Source: Cordilura impudica (Eukaryota > Arthropoda > Insecta > Diptera > Scathophagidae). Taken from it: a DNA stretch of 64,000 bases. The notes below the pieces were generated by a model. It did no database searches. It saw only the letters and a program-made list of their open reading frames with translations, and had not been told where the DNA came from. The translations under genes and the position numbers were made by a program. How positions within the stretch are numbered: position 1 is the first letter of the stretch; each line of letters opens with the position of its first letter. Below are positions 12,534 to 24,511 of the stretch, piece after piece. The stretch is from the NCBI GenBank assembly GCA_963682025.1, contig OY821517.1, positions 105,700,972-105,764,971 on the forward strand, in the 5' to 3' direction.

Positions 12534-13170
12534 AACAAGTAACAATATAATAATCGGTATGTACCTGTACCGACCATATTATACCCTATATCATGCGTTT
12601 AAAGAAAGGGTCTAACTAATTGGGTATAGAAAATAAACATAAACCAATTAATAAAATTTTGCCAGCATTTATGAAACAGTTGATATCGGATGCTATATTT
12701 ATATGGTCGAAAAATAAACCGATCCTGACCATATTTGGTGAGATCACTTATTTTTCGCAAAAACATATACAAATCAAATTTGAGAAGAATCTGTGCTATA
12801 TATTTGTTTTTTGATAGATTTTAGTTAAGCAGCTTTATATGGGGGCTATGACTAAAAATTAAAAAACTAAAATTGGGGTCAATTGTGTGAACATGCATCG
12901 ATTTTCAGCAATTTCGTCATATCGCCAAAAAAAAAAAGCTTATATACCAAATTTCATCCAAATATATTCATATTTGCGACCGGTAGTTTGTTTACAAAGT
13001 ATACATGGAAACACAGTCAACAACAGGAAGGAACGGACGGACATTGCTAAATCGACTCAGAAAGTGATTCTGTGTTGATCGGTATAATAAAAGGTTTTGG
13101 TCAAATATTTTTGGTAGTTATAAACATCAGCACAAACTCATCATAACCTAACCACAGAGTGGTATAGGAT
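12534..13170 (+). mobile_element. DINE-like element, divergent copy
   Basis: Starts with AACAAGT at 12534, followed by a decayed terminal hairpin and ATACCCTATATCATGCG. It retains the ATGAAACAGTTGATATCGG block, a shortened GGAC tract (GGAACGGACGGACATTGC near 13030) and the terminal ACCACAGAGTGGTATAGG motif. It forms a divergent subtype (CACAGAGTGG instead of CACATAGTGG). Confidence 0.8.
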
Positions 13171-13452
13171 AAAAAAACACTGCGGGTAAACCTAATTCGT
13201 TTTCCAGTACACCTTGATAACAACAAACGTATACGAACTTAGTCAACAACAGGAAGGAACGGACGGACATTGCTAAACCGACTCAGAAAGTGATTCTGAG
13301 TTGATCGGTATATTAAAAGGATTTGGTCAAATATTTTTGTTAATTACAAACATCAGCACAAACTCGTCATACCCTAACCACAGAGTGGTATAGGATATAA
13401 AAACACCTAATTCGTTTTCTGTACACCTTAATAACAACAAACGTATACGAAA
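13016..13452 (+). repeat. 226-bp tandem duplication across a DINE-like right end
   Basis: Unit 1 (13016-13241) and unit 2 (13242 to about 13452) both start with GTCAACAACAGGAAGGAACG. Both run through the GGAC tract, the terminal CACAGAGTGGTATAGGAT motif and the same unique flank ending in AACAACAAACGTATACGAA. Because the flank is duplicated too, this is a local tandem duplication and not a second insertion. Few differences separate the units, so it is fairly recent. Confidence 0.85.
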
Positions 13453-14311
13453 TTATGAGAGCATATAAAATATTAATCATACGCCATATATGATAAAAAT
13501 TATGAAAAATTATCCCAAAATAAATACTCTTCTTTCCCAAAACTCCAGATGTACGACCACCGAAAGAAGTGAAAAAGAAGTTGATTATATTCAGGATGAA
13601 AATATTTGGAACATAAACTTAAAATGGGAAGTTGTCTTTTATAAATCGTGTGCTGTACTGTTAAACTAGTGCTTAGCATGTGGTGACAAATCACTTCTAC
13701 CAAATAGATATTTTTCAAAACCATTTTTATGAGCGTTTCATGGTACTTTTTTCAATTTAAACATTTAGTTTGTAATATAAATTTTTCTTTTCTATTCCAA
13801 ATATAAACTTTTTTCAACTCAAATAAGTTCTTCCTACCCGAATATCATTAGCCCATTCCCAATATATTTTTAATTTCTTTATATAAATTTTTCTAAATTT
13901 TCTTGATTTCTCGCTATAAATTTGTAAATCCCAATATTAATTTGCATACTTCTAATATCTATTTTGCATTTACTATGTTTGAAAGTATACTCCTTTCATA
14001 GAACTTTTATATCAACATCTTTGGAAGTTGTTTGAAATCGCATCCAAACAAACCTTACTTTGAATGCCATGAGAATGTAGTTCTTTTACAATTACTTAAG
14101 TTTAGCTGGGGCGTATGCGATCGACATAGATTGGTTTAAAATCAACAAGTGATTCTGTGAAATAAAATATTTAATTTCAAATATCTTTTCTTTAAAAACT
14201 AACTTAGAAACCCGATTCAGCGTACTCGAATTAGGCTTACCCAAATTGTTTCCCAGCTTGACTCGAAAAAAGCGTACGGTTCGAGCACTGTGTAATGAAA
14301 TCAAAAACGAT
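13453..14311. other. AT-rich DNA, no supported gene
   Basis: Only short frames without recognisable domains occur here. No repeat end or splice structure was identified. Confidence 0.45.
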
Positions 14312-15240
14312 TAACAATGTTAAATTCGGCTGTGTCGATACCCTCCACCCGTGCTCTTAAAACAATACTAGAACCAAGGTTGTCAATTTTAAGAGACAAA
14401 AAGGCTAGATTTCAAGTTATAATGGCTAAATTTTTTACAATGATGTTTAAAATTAATGAAATAATTAACAAATTTTACAAGAATTTTCGTCCTCTTTTAA
14501 TTGAAACCAAATATTATGAGCATAGATGTAAATACATAGAATTACATTTTTGTTTGTTTGTGTGTTTATCATATTTTTGTTTGCTTGTGAACGTACACAT
14601 GTACAACAAAAAAACAAAAAAAAAAAACAAAACGCAAACAAAAATTATGTCTATTCACAAAATTTTTACAATAAAAATACTGTGACACTACCGGTATTAG
14701 CTAACATGACACGTGCAGTATAACCATACATCGACACTCATATCACAAATGCTACAGAAACACAACGTCTAAAAGACCAACAACAAGTGCAGCTATGACA
14801 AAAAATACAAAGATTAGAGTAACAAATCATATTTTTCCAAGACTTTTTTTTACTTTGTCATTTATATCTCGGGAGCTATTGCAGCGATTTTAATAATTTT
14901 ATAGAGCAACCTCCTTAGGATATCAATAAAGCATATTCACTAATAAGGAGTTCCCCAGCTGGCCTATTGAGGCCGTAATCGACCATAATTTCCACAGACG
15001 GGCAGACAAATATCGCAATACCAACTCCACTTGTAGTAAAAATCACGAATATATATATTTTATGGGGTTCAAACGTACAATAATAATCCTAAAATTCATG
15101 ATCTCTCCTTTTCTAACCAATTTTTTTTAATGATTACTTAGGTGTGTATTTTTTCGCCTTTTAAAACCCTTCAATTGGAATATAAATTGTTATGATCCAA
15201 AAGATTTTTGGGATTTTTTTAAAGTATTTGAAAACTTATT
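14312..15240 (+). mobile_element. Second DINE-like family, copy 2
   Basis: The left end is GTTAAATTCGGCTGTGTCGA followed by TACCCTCCACCCGTG, the same layout (hairpin then TACCC) as the main family. The interior repeats the 11455-12370 copy. A separate right-facing end of the same family lies at 15708-15783 in opposite orientation: read on the minus strand it is AACAAGTAAGAGTGTTAAAT, then a hairpin and GATACCCTCCACC. The AACAAGTAAGA terminus shared with the main family supports common ancestry. Confidence 0.6.
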
Positions 15241-15707
15241 TAACGCATTTAATTTTATGATCAAGTATTGCCAATTTCTCAAGTAATTGAGGTTTCTGCA
15301 GTAATTGAAAATATCTAGTTTTTACATTTAATGTCATAATGTACCCCTTAGCTAATAATTTTTAATCCAGATAATAAAACTACACACATTACTGATCCTT
15401 CTGAAAGGAGGGATCTATCTTCGTTACAATTTCAACAGTTGGATATAAATTTTGAAGCCTTTAGACCCAATATCCGAGGAATGAGGTACGAAAACGTAAG
15501 TAAAGATACTCCGATAAAATTTCATATGAAAAACTGAAGATATGGCACATACATATGTCTGTAGATTGTAGCAGCGATATATACATTTGTTTGTTTTCTT
15601 TGTGGTAAGGGTAAGGTGAGAGTAAGGGAATAACCAAAATGCTTACACTGTTACTCTCTTATGTTATTAATTTTGAAAATAATTGTAAAAACTTTAACTT
15701 TTTCTTG

Positions 15708-15783
15708 TCTATTATTGTTTAAGACACCGGTGGAGGGTATCAAAGATTCGACACAGTCGAATTTAACACTCTTACTTGTTTTT
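15708..15783 (-). mobile_element. Terminus of the second DINE-like family
   Basis: On the minus strand this begins AACAAGTAAGAGTGTTAAAT, carries the hairpin TTCGACTGTGTCGAA and continues GATACCCTCCACCGGTGTC. It is an inverted match to 14312-14370 and shows the complete terminus that copy 2 lacks. The remainder of the element is not recognised. Confidence 0.6.
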
Positions 15784-16675
15784 AATAAAAATGTTTTTTT
15801 CTGTATGAAATGTCTTAGACTCCAACGTAAAATCAACAGTTACAATACTCGAACAGTTCTGTTGACAAAAACTTGTTGGAGTAATATGTCTTAGCATGGT
15901 TAGAATTAGACTAATGTCGGTCGTGGTTTATTATTTTTTTCTGAATTCTTTTGAATTAATCATAAAGTTTCATTTAAGCTCCACACTCAAACTGGTATTG
16001 GTCGCTTTTTAAAAATGTTATCAAAAATATAATGATCAATAAATAAATAGTTTGGAATTTGTATTGAGTAAAGACAACATATTAATGGAATGAAATACTT
16101 CCTTTATAATTTACATGCTTATATGTATCTTGTTACACGTTCTGTTAAGCCTCAGATACCCTACTTTACATAACATCTTTTAGAACTTAAAAATACAAAA
16201 ATTTTAAAAACCTATTCTTATATTTAATAATTTTAAACCGCCTGACATTTTCATTTGTGTAACAAGCCCTAAAAGCATGTTACATGGCTGCACAATAAAA
16301 CAGTAAAATGTTAATTTAACAGAACGTTAACAGATAGTTACAAAATGTATAGAGGGAATAAGCTAATTTTAGATGCATATCTTATTTTAAAATGGAAAAA
16401 TTTTGAAAATTTAAAATAATTAAAACTTTATACATATATATTTTATGTGTTTGATAAATAAATACTCTACATTTATAAAATGTAGACTTTATGGAATGTA
16501 GTGTTCTTTTTTTTTTGAATATTTTTGTTTTTACTATACATTGTATCACTGTGTTACGAAATGTTGCTTTCAATACAAAAAAATAACGTGTGGGTATGTG
16601 TGGATTTTTAGAGTTACAGTTTGGAAAATAATTTAAGAAGTGTATACAAAAAAATATATATAAATTACCAACATT
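15784..16675 (-). other. 3' flank / probable 3' UTR of the Ig-FN3 gene
   Basis: This lies immediately downstream (minus-strand sense) of the stop codon at 16676-16678. It has no coding frame of interest and is AT-rich. A minus-strand ATTAAA variant polyadenylation hexamer occurs near 16223-16228 and an AATAAA near 15926-15931, but neither can be assigned as the used site without transcript data. Confidence 0.4.
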
Positions 16676-17080
16676 TCAACCATTTGGATCGATATTTGGA
16701 TATTTGTGTTTTGCTTCCAAAGCCGATGATGTATTTGGATGTTGTCTGTCCCAGGATTGAAGTGCTTTGGAATTTAATGATAATGATGGCGATGATGAAG
16801 ATGTAAGAGGATCAGTGGCAGGAACTATGTGTGACAAGTCGTTTTTATATGCAGCTTTCGTTGTTGTTGGTTTTAATTTAGATGATTGCGCCGGTGCTGG
16901 TTGTTGTTGTTGCTGTTTCTCTTTAGAAACGGATGATTTCTGTAAATTCGTAGTTTGCTTTTTGGATTGAGTTTTACTGTTATTATTATTATTAAAATGC
17001 TTAGATTTCAAGAAAGAATTCTTAGATGTTGGAGGTGAATTTGTGGAAGTTGAAGGTATTGTGGTGGTGTTATTTAAGCT
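16676..17080 (-). CDS. Last coding exon: low-complexity cytoplasmic tail
   Basis: The exon follows a consensus acceptor (ATATTATAG, plus coordinates 17081-17089) and ends at TGA (16676-16678), encoding 134 residues. It enters at phase 0 from the donor at 17137, across a 57-bp intron. Composition is Ser/Thr/Pro/Asn/Gln-rich: a poly-Asn run (HFNNNNNSK), a poly-Gln run (KEKQQQQQPAPAQ) and SSSSPSLSLNSK. No enzymatic domain is visible; it reads as a disordered intracellular tail. The plus-strand frame opposite it (16767-16970) is an antisense shadow. Confidence 0.85.
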   Translation of the reverse strand, partial: SLNNTTTIPSTSTNSPPTSKNSFLKSKHFNNNNNSKTQSKKQTTNLQKSSVSKEKQQQQQPAPAQSSKLKPTTTKAAYKNDLSHIVPATDPLTSSSSPSLSLNSKALQSWDRQHPNTSSALEAKHKYPNIDPNG

Positions 17081-17137
17081 CTATAATATTTTAATTTAAA
17101 TGGTTAATTTATAATTTTTTATTTCCAAAAATCTTAC

Positions 17138-18148
17138 CTCTCCATTTATGTTGAAACCGTTTCTAAGTACCTCGGCAGTGACATCAGTTTCCGAAGTGGG
17201 CGTTGGCGTTGAGATAGTTTGTTCTTCGGCTAATAAGCATATGCCATCAGTTGATGTGGAATGTTTAGGATAATGTGCATGGAACTGTTTAGATTTTATG
17301 GAATTGGCAGTACTACCATTACTATTACTACTACTACTTAAACTACTACTGCGTCGAGAGCTGCAGCCGCTATTCATATTATCAACTATTCCCAAAGACA
17401 GAGCTATCGAATTTGGCGGTGTTTGCAGCATACTAGCAGTAAACGATGAGGAACTTTGTTTTTGTGTTATGGCCACGTTGTGGGGATGTATTGATTTAAA
17501 TGGTACAAAAAATGGTTTTTGTGTACAATCTGAAACGGTTGCTAGTCTGGGCTTTTTGTGTGGACTTGTTTTGCATAATGGCATAGAGGACAAATTATGC
17601 TCACTACCCATATCGTATTCACTTATGACAGATGACGTATTTGTATTTTCATTGTCTTCCGAAGATTTTCGCATAATATCGCCGTTGCCATTGGGCAGCT
17701 GGGTGGTTTCATATTTGGAACGTTCGCTAGAAATAACGTCAATTTTTCTGCCGGCTGCTTTGGGTATAAGATTTTGCATTTCATAACAATCTGTTGGCAT
17801 AGTGGTGGAGCTTATGCCACCCGCACTGCCACCGGGTAGACCAGTGTTACTAAGACTGCCAAAATGTATGTCAGTGGGGGTAGATAGATGTGTGGGTCCC
17901 TGTTGTCGAGCTTTAAAACGTTTTCTTTGGAATATTATTAAAATGGCAAAACCAAAAATACACACTATTGACAGTAGCGACCCAATAACAATACCACTAT
18001 AAACCTGCGAGCTGGAATCAGAACTCTCAATTTCTAAAGTCCGATGATTAATGTTGCGTAAGTCTATTGAAATGGGTGCTCCTACACCCGTTTCACCCAC
18101 TACTCTAACAGATATATTTATTTTGGCCGATTCCGATATATTTGGAAA
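17138..18148 (-). CDS. Exon: end of FN3, transmembrane helix, cytoplasmic region
   Basis: The acceptor CGTTTTCAG precedes 18148 and the donor GTAAGA follows 17138; both boundaries are phase 0 and the exon encodes 337 residues. Residues 1-50 finish the last FN3 domain (INISVRVVGETGVGAP, the usual final strand) plus a short stalk. Residues 52-73 are a clear hydrophobic helix (SGIVIGSLLSIVCIFGFAIL) with a basic stop-transfer cluster QRKRFKARQ, giving type I topology. The rest is Ser/Asn-rich, with short conserved-looking pieces such as TDCYEMQNLIP and SSVISEYDMGSEHN that could bind signalling partners; this is inference. An in-frame GTG (18100-18098) is internal, not a start. Confidence 0.88.
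17930..17995 (-). other. Transmembrane helix coding segment
   Basis: Codons 52-73 of this exon encode 22 mostly Ile/Leu/Val/Phe/Gly residues followed by QRKRFK. It is the only hydrophobic segment of this length in the seven joined exons, which fixes the orientation: Ig/FN3 outside, tail inside. Confidence 0.85.
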
Positions 18149-18208
18149 CTGAAAACGATGATAATAAAATTATTAACTCCTTTTTTTATTTCCATCTATT
18201 TTACTTAC

Positions 18209-18676
18209 CTTATAAAAACAAATTTTACAATCTAAAACATTAGCCTCATGCGTTACATTGCCCAGTGTCCACAATATATTATAATGATGTATTTTACCGT
18301 TTGGCTGCAATGGCGGATCCCATTTTAGCTTTAAGCCATTTTGCCTCGTTACGTTTTGATTACTTATCGTACCCGGAGGATCTTGTAGCGTAACAACATT
18401 CATTTGTCCATAAAATATATTGGTATCACAACTGGAGAAATGAAAACTGTAGTGAGTATTCGGCCGTAGTTTTGTTATTTCCAATTCCGTATGAACAATG
18501 GGTCGATGTTCACATTTTCGTTCGGCTTTCATAATGCGCGGGTAGTGAATTTGTAGATAACACACTTGTACACATGATTCATTGAAACCATCTTGAAAGT
18601 GGAAGATTAACATACGAGATTCAATAATGGCTAGATGGTAAGGAGTAACAACTACATCAGAGGTGTCATTAACGAT
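18209..18676 (-). CDS. Exon: two FN3-like domains
   Basis: The acceptor AAATTTCAG is at 18677-18685 and the donor AAG|GTAAGT at 18209/18208; phase 0 on both sides, 156 residues. The first half ends with HTELEITKLRPNTHYSFHFS, the L-x-P-x-T-x-Y-x-F signature of the FN3 E-F strands. The second half starts DPPGTISNQNV and contains LKLKWDPPLQPNGKIHHYNI, the canonical W-x-P-P-x-x-x-N-G-x-I-x-x-Y core of FN3 strands B-C. Several Cys (CVQVCYLQ, CEHR, DCKICFYK) are unusual for FN3 and may form disulphides. The domain continues into the transmembrane exon. Confidence 0.88.
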
Positions 18677-20597
18677 CTGAAATTTAAAAGAATAACTTTA
18701 TATATTTCTGTAACCTAATAATACAATTTCTAAATTTTTGTGGACTGTTGAATTTACTAAATCTCTGTAATAAAATTGTCTTTTAACAGTTTTTTTAAAA
18801 TTTATGTTTATGTTCTATAATAAAAGTACTAATGTTGAAATTTCAGGGACACGTGCACGCAATTTTTCGAGAACGATGTCAAGTTTCTTGTGACCGTTGC
18901 TATTATGATGCTTTTCCAACAAGCCGCGTATTATTTTTTTGTTTGCCTTCCAATTAATTTGTTACCATAGAAAATCATGAGAGTAAAAATGTTTCTTCTT
19001 TAAACTTTGTTTTTCCTTAATTTTTCTTAATAATTTCCATAAAACTAATACTTTTTATAGTTACAATTCGTAGAGCTCGAGTAAAGACATATTTTCAAAG
19101 AAAAATAGTTTTTTTTTTTTTTTTGGAAATTTTACAATTCAAATACATTTTGAATTGTCTTTGGATTTTTAAGTCGATTATGGCTACGTATTTGGAGTTA
19201 TCGGCAAAAATTTATAAAAAAATTGGAAATACAAAAAACAATTTTTTTTTTTTGAGGATTTCATTCTATAAAATTAATCCAATTAAATTTTTTTCATGTA
19301 CATATATTTTAGTTTACCTATTGTAATGGAATGCAACATACCAGAAATTAGTAATTATTCATTATTGTAATTTAAAAGCATAATCAAGATATAACACAAT
19401 CATTCATTATTGTAAATAAATAATCATAAACATGTAAAGTTGAACCTTTCATAAAAGTGTGGCACATTTATTAACTTGTTAAAAAATATTGCAACATATA
19501 ATAAAAACTAAATGTTATTTAATATGAAAAATAATTTTAAGCGATAACAATGAAAACAATGTAAGAACTATAACAAATTATTTTTGCATAAATGCCGATA
19601 CGAAAACAAAAATAAATCAGAATCAATTTAGATTAACAAACATTAACTTGTCTTTCATTTTGATTCCCGCTTCTGAGTGAGCATCTTAAACAGTGCTTAG
19701 ATGAATTAAAACTGTTGCGACCAGACGCAACATCCTAAAAACTGGAAAACCAATCTGTTTATCCCACTTTATTTGGGATATACCATCATCATTTATAATA
19801 ATATACTTATTAATAAAAATGTTTTATTTAATTCTTAGATACAATTTTGCTGCAGAATAAAAAACGAAATCATCACTGGTTCTTGAGTTATAAATAAAAA
19901 GCTAAGCAATCACACATCAAGAAAAGATAACCATATAAAAGGTCATAAAAAAAGTTTGGCCTGAGAAAAACGGAAAGGTTTTTTGACATACGGCCCAGGA
20001 ACTTCACTTTTAGATTTGAAACTCTATTCCATACATTACGATTGATTTAAATTTTCAACGTTTCTGTTCATTGACTCGTAATAATTCCTCAAGAACAAGT
20101 TTAGGAACTTATTATATAAATAGTTCTAAAGCCCGATAGGTGGAATGTGTACAGGAAATTTACGGTTATATCATCAAATTTAAAACATCCCAGCAAAACT
20201 TTCCATTACATGTAATGAGCTTTAGAATAAGAAAACAAAAGTGTTCAGTAGTTACCTTTCCATTACGAAACCCATTATTTTAACATGGGGGTGTCATTGG
20301 AGGAAAGGCCTTACCGGCACCTTACTAGGTACTGATACAAATAACTAGTTACTTTATAGATAACAAGAAGGGTTTGGAGTAATTTGTAGCATGTAGGGAG
20401 TAAAGTAAATTTCTGTAAAAACAACACATTGGTATCTCACAATCTATTGTAAATTATGTATTGTAAAATTTAACAGCTTTTTCTGCGTTTTTTGACCAAT
20501 GATGACTATCGCCGCGAAATAGTTTGTTTCATTAAATTTGACTCATTATTAACTCAAAGTTTTTACTAATACAAACAGTGGTCGTTACCAGTACGTA

Positions 20598-20972
20598 TCT
20601 ATAATATTAATAGGCTAGGTGATTTCTTGTGGCAGATGTTTTGTTCTACCGTTTTATCCCGATTTTGACCAAGCGTATATTTTTTGAAAGGTATTTCTCT
20701 TTAGCCGTTTTGCAGACTTGCAGATTTACAGATTTTTAAATTTTTTTCTTTATATTGAGTAAATTGCATTTAAAGTTGCTACTAATACACACACAAAAAT
20801 ATACATATGCTATGTGTGTTTTATTAAATTTGTTAATGTGTTTGTTTATGAGTTTGTTATCTTCATTCACAATAATAACAACCCATAAAAGTGTTGGTGT
20901 GTGAATTGGCTAAGTTGAAAAATAAAGCTGCCTAGAAATTGCACTCGAATTTCGAGCGCTGGATTTAGCTAG
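20598..20972 (+). mobile_element. Non-autonomous Helitron, complete (375 bp)
   Basis: Begins TCTATAATATTAATAGGCTA directly after an A and ends CTAG directly before a T. This is the A^T insertion with 5' TC and 3' CTRR ends that defines Helitrons. A perfect hairpin CTCGAATTTCGAG lies about 15 bp inside the 3' end. No protein is encoded. A second copy lies inverted at 37689-38056. Confidence 0.88.
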
Positions 20973-21359
20973 TTTACATAAATCATTATCAGGAAGTCCT
21001 TACATTTAGCTTGAAATTATTCAAAAGGTATGGGGTTAACATTACCATGTAATGCAACGGTAATAACTAATTATTACGAAGGTTTTGCTGGGATGTTTTA
21101 GGAACATTTCATTTCGATTGTCCTGCAAATTACTTTTCTATTGACTTTATCATTATTACTAAAATAAAAATCTTGAAAATGTTAAATTTTGACAGATTTA
21201 TGGAAAACAATTTGCCCAAATGCAAAGGTAACTTTTCAATTTAATCTTCGTGGATTTACCCATTTGGTCCGGTTGGTAGTACGGTTTCTGACGTTTGTGC
21301 CAAATTTTTATTGGCTTAATATTTTTTTTTATTATTATTAACCAACTTTAAGGAATGCT

Positions 21360-22760
21360 CCCTATAAATGTAGTATATTGTGCCGATTTCAATAAAATAT
21401 GTTATGGGAAGGAGGAAAGAGGGAGTAGTGGTTGTGGATATTTGACTTACATTTTATTAGATTGCAACTGTCAAGGAAGACTTGTGTGAGGAGTTTATTT
21501 CACATACAGCTAGTTTGACGAATTTTCTCTGTAAAGTGTTGTGCAGTCACCTGGACAATAGACTACAAATGGATGAGATCTACTATAGAAACGGGTAGAG
21601 CTAACCTAAACTTGGGTACTTGGAATGAGTTTGCTATAGTATACGAGTCAATAGAGTTGGGTACCCTACTGTCATTGACGACATCCTTCGTGCATAGTGC
21701 AGTAGCTTCAAAATAAACTTTGAAGCTCCTGCTGTTTTAGAAAACCAAGACACTTGAACGCTTCTTTCGACACTTCAAAAACGTGTTTGTTACAACAGAC
21801 ATCCCATTAGTTTCTCTTGCCCAGAATATCAAGAGTATCCAATTCCTCAATACCAATCGAAGGCCCTATAGGGCAAAAAGCCTTAAGTCTTCTGCGCATT
21901 AAAATCAACCACTCAGAGAGTGTTAACCGGTCTTGATTGAGTGTGTCATTCATTGTCAGTCTTTTTCCCCCAAACCTCAAGAAGGCTTGGCGTACAATTT
22001 AAGGAAACTGAAGTGTTGCTAACATCTGCGAAAGAGTAGGCAGGATTGAATGTTTGAATAAGGAGATCCTTCAGAAATATAAGGAAAAGGGAGGGGGAAG
22101 GAAGAGAACCTTGGATACTCCCTGAATTAAGCCGAAACTCTTTAGATGAGTTTCGGTTGACATTAACTTCTGGATAAGTTAATGCCGAACCCAAATGCAG
22201 TAAGCTTTGAAAGAAAAGCTAACAGGTCGCCCGTAGAAAGAATTCTACGAAAGCCGTACTGCCAATCAATAAGTTGGCAAGATGGTAACTAGTCATACTC
22301 TTCATCATTTTTGAGAGCACATAACAGATTGCAATTGAACAGTAATTTTCAGGGTTATTAGCCTTACCCTTTCTAGGCATTTGTTGAACATTGGCAACCA
22401 TCCAGAAAGAGAGTAAGACTTCCGCAAGGTAACAAGAGCTTAAAAGGTAGGTCAATGGACTAGCTGGCGTCCAAGAGCTCTGTTTCAGCACCAATGCTAG
22501 TATACCATCCCTTTTTCACTGTCGGAGCTCGGAAGACTATTTTAGGCATAGTAAAAGATACCCTTTCGAGTTCGGATAGTTCATCTAAAAGTTTTTGGTT
22601 ATACGCCGCGAAAAGCTTAACGCAAAGCCCTTCGGGACTTGTTTCGCAACTCAGGCAACTCTCTAGGATTCTAGATATGTATTCATAAAGGGCATGGAAG
22701 CCATTATAGGTAGGCTCCCATTTTGTGCTTAGGCTTCTATCTAAAAACCTGAAGTGCAAA
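21360..22760 (-). pseudogene. Jockey-like LINE remnant (copy 1)
   Basis: Minus-strand pieces match copy 2 at 43640-45130. They cover the linker before the reverse transcriptase (22460-22759), fingers (NNPENYCSIAICYVLSKMMKSM), then LNSGSIQGSLPSPSLFLIFL (motif B region) and SFADVSNT in place of the FADD catalytic motif. The palm motif A segment is lost. Stops and frameshifts separate the pieces. The second metal-binding Asp is replaced by Val, so it could not reverse-transcribe even if the frames were continuous. Clade assignment beyond the jockey/CR1 group is not secure. Confidence 0.7.
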
Positions 22761-23299
22761 ATGTGTGACCTAATTTTGAACTTAACCCAAAGTGAGTTCT
22801 ATTCTGCATTATTACGTTTAAAATGTTGCGGGTACTGGTACACAACATTGTCGGGAATGTACATAACAAGGCACCTATGAAAAACAAAAAGGGATAGAAA
22901 GTGATAACCAGGTATGTGAATATCCTGTGGATCATCACCACTTTCCTCGGTCTCACATAAGGCGAAAACATTCGGACGATGAAAGCAAATATGGACATAT
23001 ACAGAGAAAAATTCGATCCAAAAGTGGATTTGGCGATTTAACAGAGAACTTCCATTGTAATTTTATTTTTTTGAAAAGGAAGTTCTACTACAAAAATATT
23101 AGGCATGTTGCAGAAGGCCTTCGGGCAAGGCCAAGAAGGCAGATAAAGCGTCGAAGACAAAAAGCTTCCTGGAAGCGAAAAACTTCAACTGATGAACACA
23201 GCACGTCAAGAAAATCCTAGATTTTACGCTGAAAAATCGTTCCATATATCTTGCTGAGCAGTCAACACCCACACTTTCAAATTCCAAAACACTCAATAT

Positions 23300-23570
23300 T
23301 TTCTGAAAAAATGCTTTCTGACTACCAGAATCAAATTAAACGCATCATTCCAGTTGATGAGACTTGGATCTTTGCTTACGATACCGAAACAACCGACCAA
23401 TCAACCGAATATCTTCGATTATCATGGTGTGCTGAATTATTTCGCCGGAGTCAACCCTTTAACAAGGACTTGTAACAACTGATTCAAGGATTAAACAAAT
23501 CGTTAGCATAAGTATATTGTATCGGAGGGGGATTACGTTAAAGACATTGAGATTCATGTGGACGAATAAA
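23300..23570 (+). pseudogene. mariner-type transposase fragment
   Basis: IIPVDETWIFAYDTETTDQS matches the mariner catalytic context around the first Asp (VDETW). About 150 bp later, in another frame, YIVSEGDYVKDIEIHVDE followed by a stop matches the mariner C-terminus. The second and third catalytic Asp region between them is deleted. No inverted repeats were located. It is a dead fragment inside the large intron. Confidence 0.65.
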
Positions 23571-23859
23571 GAAAGATATTTAATTTTATAGCAAAAATCA
23601 CATTTGAACAGCGACAGATGATATTAGTTACTTCGTTAATAGAATGCATTCTATATGTTGGAAAATTTTGAATTTCTCCAAGGGTAAGTCTATTGATGCA
23701 CAGTTGGTGATTATAAAATTATCTTGGAAATAAATAACTTGTTTGATTGCCGTGCGTTTCGGAATAATATAATGGTGGAGCTTTTAAAATTCTTTAAAAA
23801 TTCTTTTTAAATATTTTTTTTTTTTTTAATTTTATGTATTTTTATGCTTTGTTAATTGA

Positions 23860-24110
23860 AAGAAATTATTAAATACAATTAGCATAAATGTAAAAATATA
23901 CAATTATATTTTTGTTTGGTTAAAGAGAGTGTGAGAGTGGTTAATGCCTTACTCTCATCTATAAACATTCGTTCACATGCCAAATATATGTACATTCTTG
24001 GGTCGAAAATAATTTTTTCGATGCGTTACAAGCGAAATAACAAACTGATATATATATACCCTCTGCATAGTGGTGTGAAGGGTATAAAAGTTCACAGCTT
24101 CTTAGTCTGA
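23860..24110 (+). mobile_element. DINE-like fragment, third subtype
   Basis: The stretch around 24056-24088 (ATACCCTCTGCATAGTGGTG, then GGGTATAAAAG) has the inverted ACC..GGT terminal layout of DINE-like elements. The upstream ATTACATTTTTGTTTG-like block resembles 11600 and 14545 in the second family. The other end and the tetranucleotide tract are not visible. Confidence 0.4.
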
Positions 24111-24511
24111 AATCTAATGAGAAAAGATGATTGTATATAGTTTTATGTATATATACATATATAGGGGGTTTCATGTCAAGTGACCCAACTTTTAAAACCA
24201 ATGTCTTCCGATCGGGATGAAATTTGCATTGAAGACACTGAAGAGCAGATTCGATGCTGCGGTAACAATCGACGGGACCGCTTGTCGATGGAAGACTCTA
24301 GTTGAAAAAGTTTTCTGCCTCTACTCAATGCGATTTCTTTCCAAAACCAAAAAAGAAACTAGCAGCGAAATCAACATCTGAACCTAGTAACGCCAAGAAA
24401 GTATTGTAAAAAAAAGCAGCAAATAAAAGCAATCAATAAGCTGGATTAATGACTGGGTATTTAAAAATTTATAAAACTTAATTACTTCGTCAGCTACAAT
24501 AAATTAAGTAT

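Noticed and set aside
17298..17786. 162-codon plus-strand frame
   Set aside because: It is exactly antisense to the Ser/Asn-rich cytoplasmic exon. Poly-Leu runs mirror Ser/Asn codons, and it has no splice context.
22219..23220. Possible host coding exons in the large intron
   Set aside because: The frames match the jockey-like LINE family (copy 2 at 43.6-45.1 kb) or mariner debris. No exon with phase-0 splice sites linking exons D and E was found.
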